NCBI RefSeq assembly: GCF_039555335.1
Contig: NC_092631.1
Location: forward strand, 15,991,805 to 16,055,804
Length of the DNA stretch: 64,000 bases
Origin: Amphiura filiformis
Lineage: Eukaryota > Echinodermata > Ophiuroidea > Amphilepidida > Amphiuridae
Direction of reading: 5' to 3'
Position numbers and translations under genes: made by a program. The notes beneath the pieces were generated by a model. It worked only from the letters and a program-made list of their open reading frames with translations, searched no databases and was not told the DNA's origin. Of the stretch, positions 46,001 to 57,151 are shown one piece after another. Numbering within the stretch: the first letter of the stretch is position 1; every line of letters begins with the position of its first letter.

Positions 46001-48840
46001 GTCCCCCGCTTCCGCCGTCTATGGTTCCGCACTTGCATTGCTTTACACGGTGTCATACTTCACCAATTTCTACTAGATTGCGATTGGAATGGCCTCTAGC
46101 CTAGAATGTGAAGCTACCGGTGAGCACATTCGTGGCTAGATTTCTCGAGTAACGTCAAATGTAGGCCTATATCTTTTAGCAGTTTGTTTTTAAACAGTAA
46201 GTTGAAGTGCAATTTTAGCAACATGGCCCGTCGTAATTGTGTTTACAGCCGAACTTCCATTGCTTTGTCATACTTCATCGATTTCTGTTAGATTTAGATA
46301 GTTTGCAAATTTGCTCACCGATAGCTTCGTATTCGAAGCTAGACGTCTCACCACATGATTCATTCCACATGCACAAAAGTGTTTGATTTAGTTACTTCAA
46401 AATGCCTTTTTTTGCAACAAACAACATAGCAGAGTGACACCACATTCACACATGCATTTATTAGCCAGTGCATATGAATTGGTCATAATTTGGGGGTCAA
46501 GGGTCATTAAGTGTTCGCTACCGGGGTGAGTTGAACTTTTAAAATGCCTCTTCTGTCACAAATAACATCGCAGTGACGCTTCTTCTACACTACATTGACA
46601 TTCGTATAGTTTCTATGGGGGTGTTCACATATTTGGGGTCAAAGGTCATTTAAGGGTCACTTCAGGTCTGAGACGAAATACCTTCAAAATGCATCTTCTG
46701 CCACATGTAACATTGCGTAAGTGCATGACGCCACTTGCATGCACACATGCATTGACATTGGCAGTGCCTATAGAGTGTTCACAAGATTTGGGGTCAAGTG
46801 TCATTTAGTGGTCATTTCCAGTCTAAGATAGGGCCTACCTTCAAAATGCTTCAAAAAACTACATGTAGGATTGTCGAGTTCCGTCTGATTTTGCTTGATC
46901 GCATCACATTTCTAGTTTGCTTGGAGAGATAAGCTACTTAAAACCGCTACTATTGCTTACGGTTCGTTATGAAGTTAACGCTTTTGTATATTTGCCACCG
47001 AAGTTTTTCATAATCTTTTTCATATTCTTTGATGTCACGGCTTGTGATATCATACCATAAAGTCGATTCTGGACCTAAATCTCAAGAAGATCGCGGGGTG
47101 TTTGAATATGTGACCGTCCACGGCGAATGAGCCGTAAATTCCTCCCCGGTCAATTTTGTTTTATTTCGTGTTTAAAAATAAACATCATAAACTTAAAATG
47201 GTATATCATTTGACTTCAAACGATATCCAGAAGCGGGGTTATGGTTTGTTAAACTTTGCTCCTTCAACAAAATTATAGCTTTTTACGTTTTTACATGTGT
47301 CTCTTTTTCCACATTGCTGGCAATATATATATCAAACAGTCATAATTGGCGGTCATTTCAAATCATCCCCAAGTCAACGAGGTTTAAGAAAGTTTTCTCA
47401 TTGTTAATTGTTGGTTATGCATACCTGCACAAAATACAATGCCTGGTAACCCACCACTTGAACAGGATTTAGCAAAAGCAAACAAAGACCAGAGCTATTA
47501 AAAGTTCTATAGCCGGCCATCTAAGGTAGAAGCTTATTATCCACTTCAACAATAGGATTATTGATTAGTTTTTGACTATCAAAATAAGACGGATGTCGGG
47601 CCAGCTTAAGTGTTCGATGAATACGACCTTCGTACACATTTTACACCGTAACACAGAATACAATTTAGGGAATTTACGGCTCGTTTGTGCTGCCGGGTCA
47701 CATATAACGTGTAATGTCAATGTGAAATGTTAATTGTGTTTTTATGAATGTTATACCATTTCAGTTTTTCAAATATCGTCGTCGTCGTCGACTTGTAGTG
47801 CTGGTTGTCTGTAGCCTTGTCATTGCCAATTACATCGCCCTAAAGTTGTATGGATACGACCTCACATCATTCAAACAAGATGAGAAACGTTTCGACCAGT
47901 CTCCATGGCAACAACAAGATGCAGGGTTGCCAAGAGCTCAGAACACGAGACACGAGAATATTGTAGGCCTACTACAAAACCAGAGTGATTTGGAGCATGT
48001 TGAAAGTCATCGAACTGAAGCTGAACTGGATTGGGATGTTGGTGCTTTATCAAAGAATATGACGACTGTGTCTATTCAACAAAATATGACGTCACTGTTG
48101 AATATCAACTTCCGGGCTGATAATTTGAAATTAGGAAATGGGATAAAGGATCACGCAGTTAAAAGTCTTGAATTGAAATTCGTGTTACAGCAGTTCGAAG
48201 CTTGGAAAATAGAACATTTCAATGTTATAAGCAACAGAGAGGTGCCGTTGAAATTACCGCCTCCACCCCATGTTAATAATAGTTCCATATGGGATAAAAT
48301 GTTAACGATATTTCCATTGGTGAGTATAGAAATAATGTGGCAGGGTGAGTTTTTTGGATTTAGCAGGCTCAAATTGGGCAAAGGATACCTACAAGCCAGG
48401 AAAAAAATAGTTAACACACTTGCACTAAACAATGGAAATGCGTGCCCTATCAACATTGGAGAGGCGAGTGAAACATGCATGCAATATATGTGTAGTACAG
48501 ACTCCCCCCTCACCCTTCCCCACTCCCCATCTTTCAATGTTGGAAGGTTTCACGGACCTGTTGACAACATGGCTTGGTCCAACATTGAATTGGGGGAGCG
48601 GGCCGGGGCAGAGATATACCAAAAGACAGGCAAAGTGTGCCAACCTTTTTTTCCTGGATTGCAGGTTATCAACTTTTACTAACAAATGCATATGTATGAA
48701 AGCTGAATTATTGAAACTTTCTCTAGACTATAATAGTCTAGCCAAAGAGAATGATTTTTGAATGATATGAGAATGACAGGCCTAAGAAGAGTTTGGGCCC
48801 AATGATACTCATCCATTCGGTCCACGGAAGAAGGATGATG

Positions 48841-48936
<96 letters not shown>

Positions 48937-51900
48937 GTGGTTGTGAAGAGAATGATGACGATGGCGACGACGATGCTGCTGCTGACTAGTTATTTCTATG
49001 GTTCTTTATAGGTTTTCCGGCGATTAATGAGGCCATTCTTGACAGACTACAAGAACCCATGTTTTCGAGAAGACGACGGCAGTCTAAGATGTCTGCCTTA
49101 TTTCATTGAAATTGGAGCAGCAAAATGCGGCTCCACAGATTTATACTATCACATTACCAGACACCCACAAATAGTACAACTCTACAAAGAACCTCATTTC
49201 TGGACGCATATGGCAAAATCTGGTAGGAAACTTGTCAACGTTTTATTTCATCTATATCATTGATTCCTATAGTCCCTTGCACTACCTCTGCCCCCGCCTC
49301 TGACATCATCAAATAGTTTGAAAGAGAACCAACAATGACCGTTATGTCCGGGTATAAAGCCTTATATGCAATTTAATGGAATTTGGTGGCCATTTTGAAA
49401 TGCGCCCTCTACCACGACTTCTTCATTATTGTTAATGATTCACACTGCCTCACTACCTCTGTCATCATTAAACAGTTATGAAATGGAATAATAATACATG
49501 TTATAATATTTGATTTATTGAGGTTTATAGTGGCTATTTCGAAGCAAAAAACGCCCTCTAGCAGAGTTGTCCAAGTACCGGGTTACAAAAGTCTTACTTG
49601 CTTTTTGTACCGGCCAGGAAATTGTACCGGCCAGGAACTGGCCGGTACTTATTAATTGGCTCAAGTTTGTTGTTGTTTCTAACTTTCTATAGATAGTGTA
49701 TGAACAAAACAGAAAATATTGTCAAAACATGATCGAGTTGTCAAGGCAAATAGAAATACCAAAATTGGTGTGTGAAGACAACAGAAGTTTTGTGTTGATG
49801 TTGCAATATTAAGGTAAAATCAGTATAATATTTTAGGAACTTTCTTTCTAAATTGAAAATTTGGCAAATTCGCTGGTCCTCTTACCATGCACATTGACCT
49901 TATTAGAGTATAAAGCACAGGGGACAATATAATACTCAGTACAAGTTCCAATATCTGTGGTGTCAGTGTGTGGTCAATGGTCATAGTGCTTTTCAAGCAG
50001 GGTCAAGGTTATCTAGCAGCAATCTTGCTATAAGTTTATGAAACTGTTTTGATGTCATTACACATCTATTCCAGAAAACTTACACATGAAAATTAATTGG
50101 CAATTGGTGGGAGAGAATAATTGGCAGGACAATTGGTTCTACATTTAGGAGTTTCACAGGATAATAATTAGATGTTAGGATAGAAGAGGGTGTAATGTTA
50201 TGCCCTTAATCAAAAGTCTGCTGCAAAAGCTATTTGCACTCACACATGATAAACAATTATCTTCTTTTGGATATGTTGATTAACTTCATATATTTTGGTA
50301 TAATAATGATGACATAAATCAGAAAAATGGAGCTCTAGTGCAGATGTAACGAATTATGTTCCTACGTATATCACTAGTCTTTAACCATGCTAACAAAATT
50401 AATACAATAGCTTTGGGTTTCAGTATGTGTAGGCCTATAATATATTTGTTGTTTATATAGTCCCAAAAATTATTCTTGATATAGTGTTTAATATTCTGTG
50501 TGTTTTAAATTTTCAAAACCAGATTGTTATGAATTAATCTATACTAAAAGATGCGAATGTTGTTTGCTTTTACAAATTTCATTTGTGCAATCACAATTAT
50601 ACTCATAGACAGTTTTGACGTAAGTATAGTGTGAAAGAAGAATACAAAACAGGGTGTAACATAAACTATTGGGAAAATTGCTAATGAATTAGCTTCCGAA
50701 ATTCGTAAGGATGTAGAAGGGATCACATCACATTTGGTACCAAATGAGCACATTTGTGATGCGATCAAGCAAAATCAGTCGGAACTCGGAAATATTGATT
50801 TTGAGATGTAGCCATACAAAGGAAATATTTCCTTTTGTTTTCTTTTGTTTTGGAAACTCTTTAATTGCTCATATCTTTGGAACTGGTTGTTCAATTTCAA
50901 TGGGGATTTCTGCAAAATGCAGCTCTGTAAATGCTTTTTACTATACGATAAGAAACTGAAAATTTTATATTTCCGAGTTCCGACTGATTTTGCTTGATCG
51001 CATCACATTTCGATAAGAAACTGAAAATTTTATATTTCCGAGTTCCGACTGATTTTGCTTGATCGCATCACATTTGGTGCCAAATGTTTGGAATTTATTT
51101 CATCTTATTTCAAATGTATCTAACAACGTAAAGACTGATTTTGAGAGAATAGCAACAAATGGAATTTGGCTCAAAATACAACCATAATCTTTACACTTAA
51201 AAATTATTTTTACTATATATTTATATTTTAAAACGAAATCTTATGTTACTCATTGTAATTCATCCTTTTGCCGGTACATCCCTTTTTAAAGGGATTTTTA
51301 TTGTCATGATGGTCTAGTTCATGGATGTGAAGAGTAACTTATATTGGGTCATTCATGCACACAGGGTGTGCCTCAGTAATGAACTATATCAATATGATAA
51401 CATATTTCGTAATCAGCTTCATTTTATGACCAATATATCAGGATGTATGGGGACCTGCTAGACTATTAGATTTGTTTGATACCACGGCTGTCAAGCTGGT
51501 ATATGAAGTTCCAGGATTATTGAAAGTTTTATCAATTTGCTACTTTTCTCATAGTGAGTGTGTTATTACTATTACAATAACATCTTGATATGTTTTCTCC
51601 TCAGATAAGTCAATAACAAAATATTTGAACACATTGAGAAAATTTAACAAAGCCTTGGTGACACAGAGAGATAACAAGTCACTGATATTCGGTAAGAGCC
51701 TTGATAAATACCGTAGTGCAGTACATAAGTTAGGGTCATCGCAACGCGTCGGACGCGAATATATGCGTGTTTACACATGCGCAGATATCTTTGGTCATAA
51801 GCCCACTTGTTCCTATTGTCAAGGTCGATTATCGTGACACACGCATTGCACGAAATTGATTATCCATCAGAGGGTGGGGCTACATTACCAGTCGTTTTTC

Positions 51901-54900
51901 ACGGACCCAAGGGTTGATTTAGTTAAAAGCAAAAATCTCACCTCAAGTTTGTGGAAAATTCTTTCTTACTGATCCTGGGTCAGGCATGTGTGTCAGGCGA
52001 GCATTTAGGACCACAAGAGGGTCGAACGTCGTATGCAAAATCGTTGTGTGTATAGCGTAATGCAATACGGTGCAATACATACGCACCGGTACGTTACAAA
52101 CACACGTATGAACGCACGTGCCACGTATGGAACATCGCAATCTCTCTTGGACAAATATGAATGAGCAACCGCTATGATTATCCGCCATGTATTCTTTCTT
52201 TCCTCAGGAGATGCATCACCGTCCTATTTCTGGGACAATAATAGAATACCAAGGAACAAAAACAGACAATTATTATTTGTGTGGGCAGATGTAGTTCATG
52301 CCGTGATGCCTGGAGCGAAAATCATTCTTATTTTGAGAAACCCGATTGATAGGTACGTAAAAGCTAACGCAAATCATCACATATAGGCCTATCCCGGTCT
52401 TTTATAGTGGAACGGTCGGTACATGGGTGTATTTTCAGCCTATTTGGTATAAGTTTGGGTTGCAATTTTAAGAAAAACTGGTTTAGAGATGGGTGGAAAT
52501 AATCAAATATCCCAAACCTAATGCTAAATAAGGCGCCTCCGTCTAATGATTTTAGCAAAATGTGTATCCAGAATTGGCCAAATATTTAAAAGAATAGTAA
52601 AATATCTTTTGTGTATTTTTTCTTCAAATTTGGTAGATTATGTCAGATATGGCTTCAACATCCCAGCCATACATCCCTCCAAGGGGAGGGGTGTTCCTGG
52701 TTGAAGGTGTACAGTGGCGTACCGTGGCCGCTCCTACCCCGGAGGGCTAAAGAAAATTCAATTTTGCCGCCCCTTCCTCAACAGCCCGAAAAGGTTGACC
52801 CATTTTTTTTCCGGTGGTTTGAAAAAGTGAAGAGCAACAACAACAACAAAAAGGATTATATGCCCAGCAAACACAAAACGTTTTTGACATCATTCGCAAA
52901 AGGTTATAAAAGGTTGTCAGAAAACGTTTAAATGTCGGGTTATATAAAGGGTATATTAAGAGTATAAAACGTTTTCATAACCTTAAAAAATATTTTTTGA
53001 TAATCGACTGCTCAGCAAACAAAATGTTTTACAGAAAACGTTTAAATGTCGGGTTATATAAAGGGTATAAAAACGTTTTAATAACATTCCAAAAACATTC
53101 TAAACAGAATGTTATTTTGGGGTTGAAAAAAATATTTTGCGAAAAATGTTCGCCCAAAATATTTCAATAACGTGTTAAAAACGTTTTCATGACCTTTATA
53201 TAACCCGACATTTAAATGTTATTAAAAGGTTTTGAAAAAAAACCTTTTAAGAATATTTCTGGGTTCAAACATTTTAACATAATGTTATTTAAGTATTGAC
53301 ACAATATTTGGCCAAAATGTTTGCAAAAATAGTTTACAATAACATTTTTTGAAAACATTAAAAAATATTGTTGTAGTGTGTTTTCATACAAAACGTTTTA
53401 AAACGTTATCATGACCTTTATATAACCCGACATTTTAATGTTATTAAAACGTTTTTACCTAAACCAAAATCCAAAATATAACTTATTTAAAACGTTTTAA
53501 AAATGTTTTTGTGTTTGCTGGGTGCGCTAGCGCCCTAAAAGCAACACATTATTCAAATTTTTGCCGCCCTTTTTTCTTTACTAATTCTTTTTGCCGCCCC
53601 TTCGTTTTTGCCGCCCCTGTTTTTGCCGCCCCTTCTTCTTCCGCCGCCCCTTCGTTTTGGCCGCCCCCTGCTTTTACCTGCTTTTCATCCTAAAGTCTGC
53701 GTGGCATATCCCCGTACATGTTTCGAAGAACCTACTGGGTCCCTCCCAAAGCAAATTCGATAAAAATTATATCCTCGGGGGCCTACACATAATTAAACTC
53801 TAAAACCGTAATAAATAAACAAACAAACAAACAAATAACCAATGATTAACGTTTCTTATAACTTTGACAGAACAATTTCCGACTATTTCTACTCTGGTAG
53901 GCATCAGTCCCCTGCAGATTTACACAAAAACGTTCAAGTCGCAACCAAACTATTCAATGCGTGCCTGAAACAACACAGTTACAGGGACTGTGCTACCGGT
54001 ACCACTAAATACTACCCGGTAAGTAATGCATGTTTCATACTTACCTGCCGTTTCCCGCTTTGCCGCTCGCGACGAATTTGCTTCACCGGCGGCAATCCGA
54101 TATATCGATCACTCCACTGCACCGCTTCCGCTTGCCCAAAGCTGCAGATCGCTAGGAGTTGAATACAAGTCAACTCGGAGCGGTGGCGCCCAGACGTATG
54201 AGAACAGAACCCCGGAACAGCACACGTTTTGGTGGTTTTGAGCGGCAACTTTTATAGTCGTGTCGCTGCCATTTAGCGACGTGCCGCTCCGTTTGCAGAA
54301 AAGTCCAAGCAGCATTATGAAGCGGCATATGATATTTTTATGAACGTAGTGAACATGGTCAGATGGTTAAAACTTTGTTGTCAACAATTTAATTTCTTTG
54401 GTGAACAAATTAATGCTAAATTGTCTTAATTATTAACGCAAGACATATCAAGGAATCTAAATATGAATATAAATATAGATATTGAGATTTTATTGTAGCA
54501 TCTTTTTTATTTCTTTTTTTGATACTGGCATTATGTTTTGAGATACTGACCGTATCAAAATGAATCGTTTAAAATTCACACACGCCAGTCTGCACGAAAT
54601 GATGTATAAAATTGGAGTATAATTGCATACTTATGCTGTATTTTATTGAGTTATCTTCAAGGAAATTATGTTTGGTTATTTTGTAGCTAAGTCGTCATTT
54701 CACCCAGAAAATGAACATTGAAATAATGACCATTGCAGTTAAAAGTGATCATATTTTTGCACTTTGATTGAAGCTCATTTGAAAATGCGACAACTCGTGT
54801 TTTTCTACCTCACTTTACATGCTTTACATGAACATCGGATAAATTCACAATCACAGCCCCTTGAAAAGTTTGACCGAAATCCAGTCAGAATTTGACATTT

Positions 54901-56676
54901 GAATCGGATAAACAGAACTTGCCCCCCCATTAAACGGAACCATTCTATCACGAGGTTCTTGTCCGGGTTTCTTGTGAGATCAGCGCTCCCACAGGTTGCA
55001 CCGCGCATGCAGATAAGATAAGAGGGCGCACTACCAAGTCATTCCACGTTTCATGTACCTGAATGCGGTTAAAATAGACCACCGCTTATTTGAGCTTGCT
55101 GCGGCTTTATTCACTAAATGTATAGTCAAAATTCGCACGTTTTCAGCTCATTTGCTTCCTGAAAGCGTATGTACGCAAAGAAATCTGGGAAATATTTCAG
55201 AGATGAAGTTTTGGCGCAAATTTGAACAACGCAACACTGGCGTGATTGTCTTAGACACGAACAATCGACCCTCATGAATATGCGGGAATTCACAGCATAC
55301 AAAGCAAGGGGACTTTTGGTGATTAGTCTGTATTACTCAATGATTTCAACCCTTAATTTTAAACAACAAACATGCATTGAAATCTTATTGCGGCTGATTT
55401 GCAACAACAAAAAGTCACAATTGGTCGAAAATATGTTTTTCTGAAGTTATGCGTAATAAACATACTTCCATTTAACTATAAGATGGCAAGTAATTTTTCA
55501 TAAGCACTGAATTATCTTTCAGAGACTTCACATAAGTGTGTATATTGCCCATGTTCGTGAATGGCTCCGTCTCTACCCAAGGGAACAGGTCCTAATAATA
55601 CGCACTGAAGACTGGCATGACCATGCGAAAAATGATATGTTACAACAAATATATAAGTTTCTTGAAATAGGTGAGTCATATAATATTACAACTACGTTTT
55701 TCTCCTCCTCCTCCTGCCCCTCCACCTCGGTCTTTTTCCCTTAATTTTGATTTTGATACACCCTAAAAATGACCAACTTATTTGATTTTGAGGGGCCAAG
55801 AGTCATTCCTTTCAATCCACCTTTCTCCCCCTCCTGTTGACTCTCTTCCTCCTACTTCTCGTTTTCATCTTCTTACTCCCCCTCCTCCTCATATTCCTCC
55901 TCCTCCTCCTCCTCCTCACTCTTCTTATTGTTATTGACAACTTAATATATTTTTCAATCATGGCAAAATGTGTACCCAAAAATGCAAAAAAACCACATAT
56001 GGGTGAAAACAGAATTTTACGGCCAACTCGTAGAGCTAAGCGCTAATTTGGTGTTCGCAATGCGCGCGGGTGTTTGAGACTTCTTTCTTGGTTGGGGGGC
56101 TTGCCGATAAATGGCACACTTTGGCCGCAACAGGTGAGCTTATCAAATAGGCTATGCGATTTCACACCGCGTAATAAATATGATTGGATTTGCAACTTTT
56201 CAAATCGCACCAAACTTTATTCAATCATTAATTTCTAGATCATTCGAATCAAAATAATATTTTACTGCAGCTAATACAATTCTTCATATCAGTTGTATTG
56301 GTTTTATTTGACAGAATATTTTTAACTACTCAATCAAGTATGACTTAATTTTTTATGTGATTTTAATAATGTAGATCGTAATCTCTATGCATAATCCACG
56401 CAACGTTGCCGTTACAACAATTACTTTCATTAATTAAATGATATTGTGGTTGTTTATTTTTTTTACACAGATGGATTGTCCGAAGCTGAATTACCTGATT
56501 TAAAAGAAGACTCTGTTTTGAAAGAAATTGAATCCAAAAAAGCTACTGAAAAGAAAAGTAAAAATTTGGGAAATGTCCTACCAGAAACCAGAGCATACCT
56601 CAAAGGATTCTTTGAACCACATAACAGAGAATTGGCCGATTATTTAGGCGACGAAGGCTTTCTATGGAAGGATTAA
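43054..56676 (+). CDS. CHST15-like sulfotransferase, gene 2 (complete)
   Basis: Spliced gene: 43054-43065, 47765-48319, 49012-49222, 51605-51691, 52208-52352, 53871-54018, 55523-55670 and 56471-56676. The exons sum to 1512 nt, an open frame of 503 residues (human CHST15 has 561). Short start MAFLFFKY, five arginines, a membrane segment at about 14-31, then a stem with possible N-glycosylation sites at 76, 102, 111 and 175. The catalytic domain has the 5'-phosphosulfate loop IEIGAAKCGSTDLYY (221-235), KEPHFWTH (248-255), GDASPSYFW (289-297) and LRNPIDRTIS (331-340), and ends NRELADYLGDEGFLWKD, like NARLAQVLADEAFAWK in human CHST15. Family role: PAPS-dependent 6-O-sulfation of GalNAc 4-sulfate in chondroitin or dermatan sulfate in the Golgi. 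Same strand and phases as gene 1. The first exon is the least certain part. Confidence 0.87.
43972..44040 (+). repeat. tRNA-like sequence, possible SINE head
   Basis: Box A-like TGGCTTAGTGGA and box B-like GAGTTCGATTCCC with about 35 bp between them. The T stem and acceptor do not pair well, so it is not a working tRNA; a tRNA-derived SINE head is more likely. A CT-rich stretch follows. Confidence 0.5.
44816..44880 (-). repeat. tRNA-like sequence, minus strand
   Basis: On the minus strand: TGGCTTAGTGGTAAATACAT (box A region) and GGTTCGAACCCCGC (box B and T stem). It lies 0.8 kb from the plus-strand tRNA-like piece and has the same TGGCTTAGTGG start. No clean cloverleaf. Confidence 0.5.
46397..46860 (+). 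repeat. Tandem repeat, about 150-bp unit
   Basis: Three diverged units, each with TTCAAAATGC-like starts, a CTTCTGCCACA-like word and TTTGGGGTCAAAGGTCATTT. The unit ends are uneven because of small insertions. Confidence 0.75.
47108..47704. mobile_element. Inverted-repeat element before gene 2 exon 2
   Basis: Ends TATGTGACCGTCCACGGCGA followed by ATGAGCCGTAAATTC, and GAATTTACGGCTCGTTTGTG followed by CTGCCGGGTCACATA. About 600 bp, no transposase. A left-truncated copy lies in gene 1 intron 2. Confidence 0.7.
47765..48319 (+). CDS. Gene 2 exon 2: membrane anchor and stem
   Basis: 555 nt, phase 0 to phase 0; acceptor ATTTCAG, donor GTGAGT. Contains a 32-codon block absent from gene 1, with NMTTVSIQQNMTSLL, two sequons. 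Reading through the donor gives only a short, unconserved extension. Confidence 0.88.
48833..48984 (+). repeat. CTG14-ATG17 microsatellite before gene 2 exon 3
   Basis: Fourteen CTG units (48844-48885) run directly into about seventeen ATG units, then GATGAC/GACGAC variants and a further CTG run. The tract ends about 27 bp before the exon 3 acceptor, the same place as in gene 1. The Met/Leu-rich frame over it is not a gene. Confidence 0.9.
49012..49222 (+). CDS. Gene 2 exon 3: 5'-PAPS loop
   Basis: 211 nt, phase 0 to phase 1, same length as in gene 1. Encodes PYFIEIGAAKCGSTDLY; serine replaces the threonine of gene 1, a conservative change in this loop. Confidence 0.9.
49223..50680. other. 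Gene 2 intron 3, left part
   Basis: AT-rich with no supported gene. GTACCGGCCAGGAA is repeated in tandem near 49606-49640 and followed by its complement, a small palindromic cluster. Confidence 0.4.
50690..51080. mobile_element. Foldback element with GAGTTCCGACTGATTTTGCT end
   Basis: GCGATCAAGCAAAATCAGTC then GGAACTCGGAAAT at 50762-50794 is the complement of 50970-51002 and of 51035-51067. The outer parts carry CATCACATTTGGTACCAAAT. A lone copy of the same end is at 46868-46908. Confidence 0.7.
50946..51075 (+). repeat. Perfect 65-bp tandem duplication
   Basis: 50946-51010 is repeated exactly as 51011-51075 (starting CGATAAGAAACTGAAAATTT). It doubles one arm of the foldback element; the lack of any difference means it is very recent or an assembly duplication. 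Confidence 0.9.
51605..51691 (+). CDS. Gene 2 exon 4
   Basis: 87 nt, phase 1 to phase 1. Encodes KSITKYLNTLRKFNKALV and RDNKSLIFG. Acceptor TCCTCAG, donor GTAAGA. Confidence 0.88.
52208..52352 (+). CDS. Gene 2 exon 5: GDAS and 3'-phosphate site
   Basis: 145 nt, phase 1 to phase 2. Encodes GDASPSYFWDNN and VMPGAKIILILRNPID, completing arginine 337 across the splice. Confidence 0.9.
52712..53690. mobile_element. hAT-type element remnant in gene 2 intron 5
   Basis: Begins CAGTGGCGTACCGTGG and shares GTTTGAAAAAGTGAAGAGCA and AAGGATTATA with the hAT-type element at 1242-1590. After the inserted element it continues with GCCGCCCCTTC repeats (53565-53670). The right end is not clear. Confidence 0.6.
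52863..53522. mobile_element. CCCAGCAAACAC element, copy 1
   Basis: Inverted ends CCCAGCAAACACAAAACG and TTTTTGTGTTTGCTGGG; TG (or TGC) on both sides. The interior repeats AAAACGTTT and GGGTTATATAAAGG(GT) in both orientations. It sits inside the hAT-type remnant, so it came later. Confidence 0.8.
53871..54018 (+). CDS. Gene 2 exon 6
   Basis: 148 nt, phase 2 to phase 0, acceptor TTTGACAG, donor GTAAGT. Encodes ISDYFYSGRHQSPADLHKN and the cysteines of NACLKQ and YRDCATG. Confidence 0.88.
54019..55522. other. Gene 2 intron 6
   Basis: The first 300 bp are GC-rich, with several CCGCT/AGCGG words, and carry overlapping open frames on both strands that match nothing I recognise. The rest is AT-rich. 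No gene supported. Confidence 0.4.
55523..55670 (+). CDS. Gene 2 exon 7
   Basis: 148 nt, phase 0 to phase 1. Encodes RLHISVYIAHVREWLRLYP, EQVLIIRTEDWHDH and YKFLEI. Almost identical to gene 1 exon 7. Confidence 0.9.
55693..55920 (+). repeat. CTC/CTT pyrimidine tract in gene 2 intron 7
   Basis: CTCCTCCTCCTGCCCCTCC and later CTCCTCCTCCTC runs. Same position as the tract in gene 1 intron 7. Confidence 0.8.
56471..56676 (+). CDS. Gene 2 exon 8, terminal
   Basis: 206 nt from acceptor TTTACACAG to TAA. Encodes DGLSEAELPDLKEDS, VLPETRAYLKGFFEPHN and the conserved tail. The T run that is seven long in gene 1 is interrupted by C here. Confidence 0.9.
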
Positions 56677-56863
56677 AAGCTGTATTACCTGATAGAAGAA
56701 GACTCTGTTTTGAAAGTAATTGAATTTTAATAAATCTACTGAAAAGAACAGGACAAATTGGGGAACTCTCCTGACCAGAGCTTACCTCGATGCATTTTTT
56801 GAACTACGTTACAGAGAATTAGCCGATTATTTAGGCACCGAAGCCTTTCTATGGAAGGATTAA
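56677..56863 (+). pseudogene. Decayed copy of gene 2 exon 8, first
   Basis: Follows the gene 2 stop directly. It keeps AAGCTGTATTACCTGAT, AGAAGACTCTGTTTTGAAAG, GAGCTTACCTCGATG and the tail CGATTATTTAGGCACCGAAG to TGGAAGGATTAA, but has several small deletions and stops. No acceptor AG remains at its start, so it would only be 3' UTR. Confidence 0.88.
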
Positions 56864-56922
56864 AAGCTGAATTAACCTGACTTAGAACTCTGTTTTGGAA
56901 ATAAAAATTGAATCAAAATAAA
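56864..56922 (+). pseudogene. Decayed copy of gene 2 exon 8, truncated
   Basis: Only the first 60 bp of the exon are present (AAGCTGAATTAACCTGACTT, CTCTGTTTTGGAAA, ATTGAATC). It runs straight into the next copy. Confidence 0.75.
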
Positions 56923-57117
56923 CCAGATGAATTGTCCGAAGCTGAATTACCTAATTTAGAAGAAGACTCTCGTTTTGAAAGAAAATTAATCCAAAAAGGC
57001 TACCGAAAAGAAAATTTAAAGTTTGGGTATGTCCTTGATGAAGTTTTTGAACCACGTAACAGCGAATTAGCTGATTATTTAGGAGACGAAGGCTTTCTAT
57101 ATGAAAGGACTAATCAA
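56923..57117 (+). pseudogene. Decayed copy of gene 2 exon 8, third
   Basis: Keeps a CAG acceptor, then ATGAATTGTCCGAAGCTGAA. Frame-disturbed around the middle, but DEVFEPRNSELADYLGDEGF is intact in the last third. At its start (DELSEAELPNLEEDS) it is closer to gene 1 exon 8 in the D-E-L choice than to gene 2. Could still be spliced in principle because the acceptor survives. Confidence 0.85.
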
Positions 57118-57151
57118 TTTCCATTTACTTAAAGAGTAGACGAGGTATTGT

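Larger units (their letters stand above)
43250..47107. other. Gene 2 intron 1, repeat-rich
   Basis: Holds opposed blocks with GATCTACTGAAAAACGATAG (43200-43255) and its complement at 45600-45655. Diverged direct repeats are at about 45770-46150 and 46190-46380 (both with TCATACTTCA and GAAGCTA). The words CGATAGCTTC and TTCGAA recur near 27071 in gene 1 intron 1. Besides the two tRNA-like pieces and the tandem repeat listed separately, no gene was found. Confidence 0.5.

Noticed and set aside
48432-48761. Extension of gene 2 exon 2 into intron 2 and overlapping frames
   Set aside because: A strong GTGAGT donor at 48320 matches gene 1 exactly, and the downstream text is not conserved in gene 1.
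48793-49011. Met/Leu-rich open frame
   Set aside because: Translation of the CTG/ATG microsatellite in an intron.
54012-54315. Overlapping frames on both strands in a GC-rich part of gene 2 intron 6
   Set aside because: No splice sites, domain or paralogous counterpart in gene 1.
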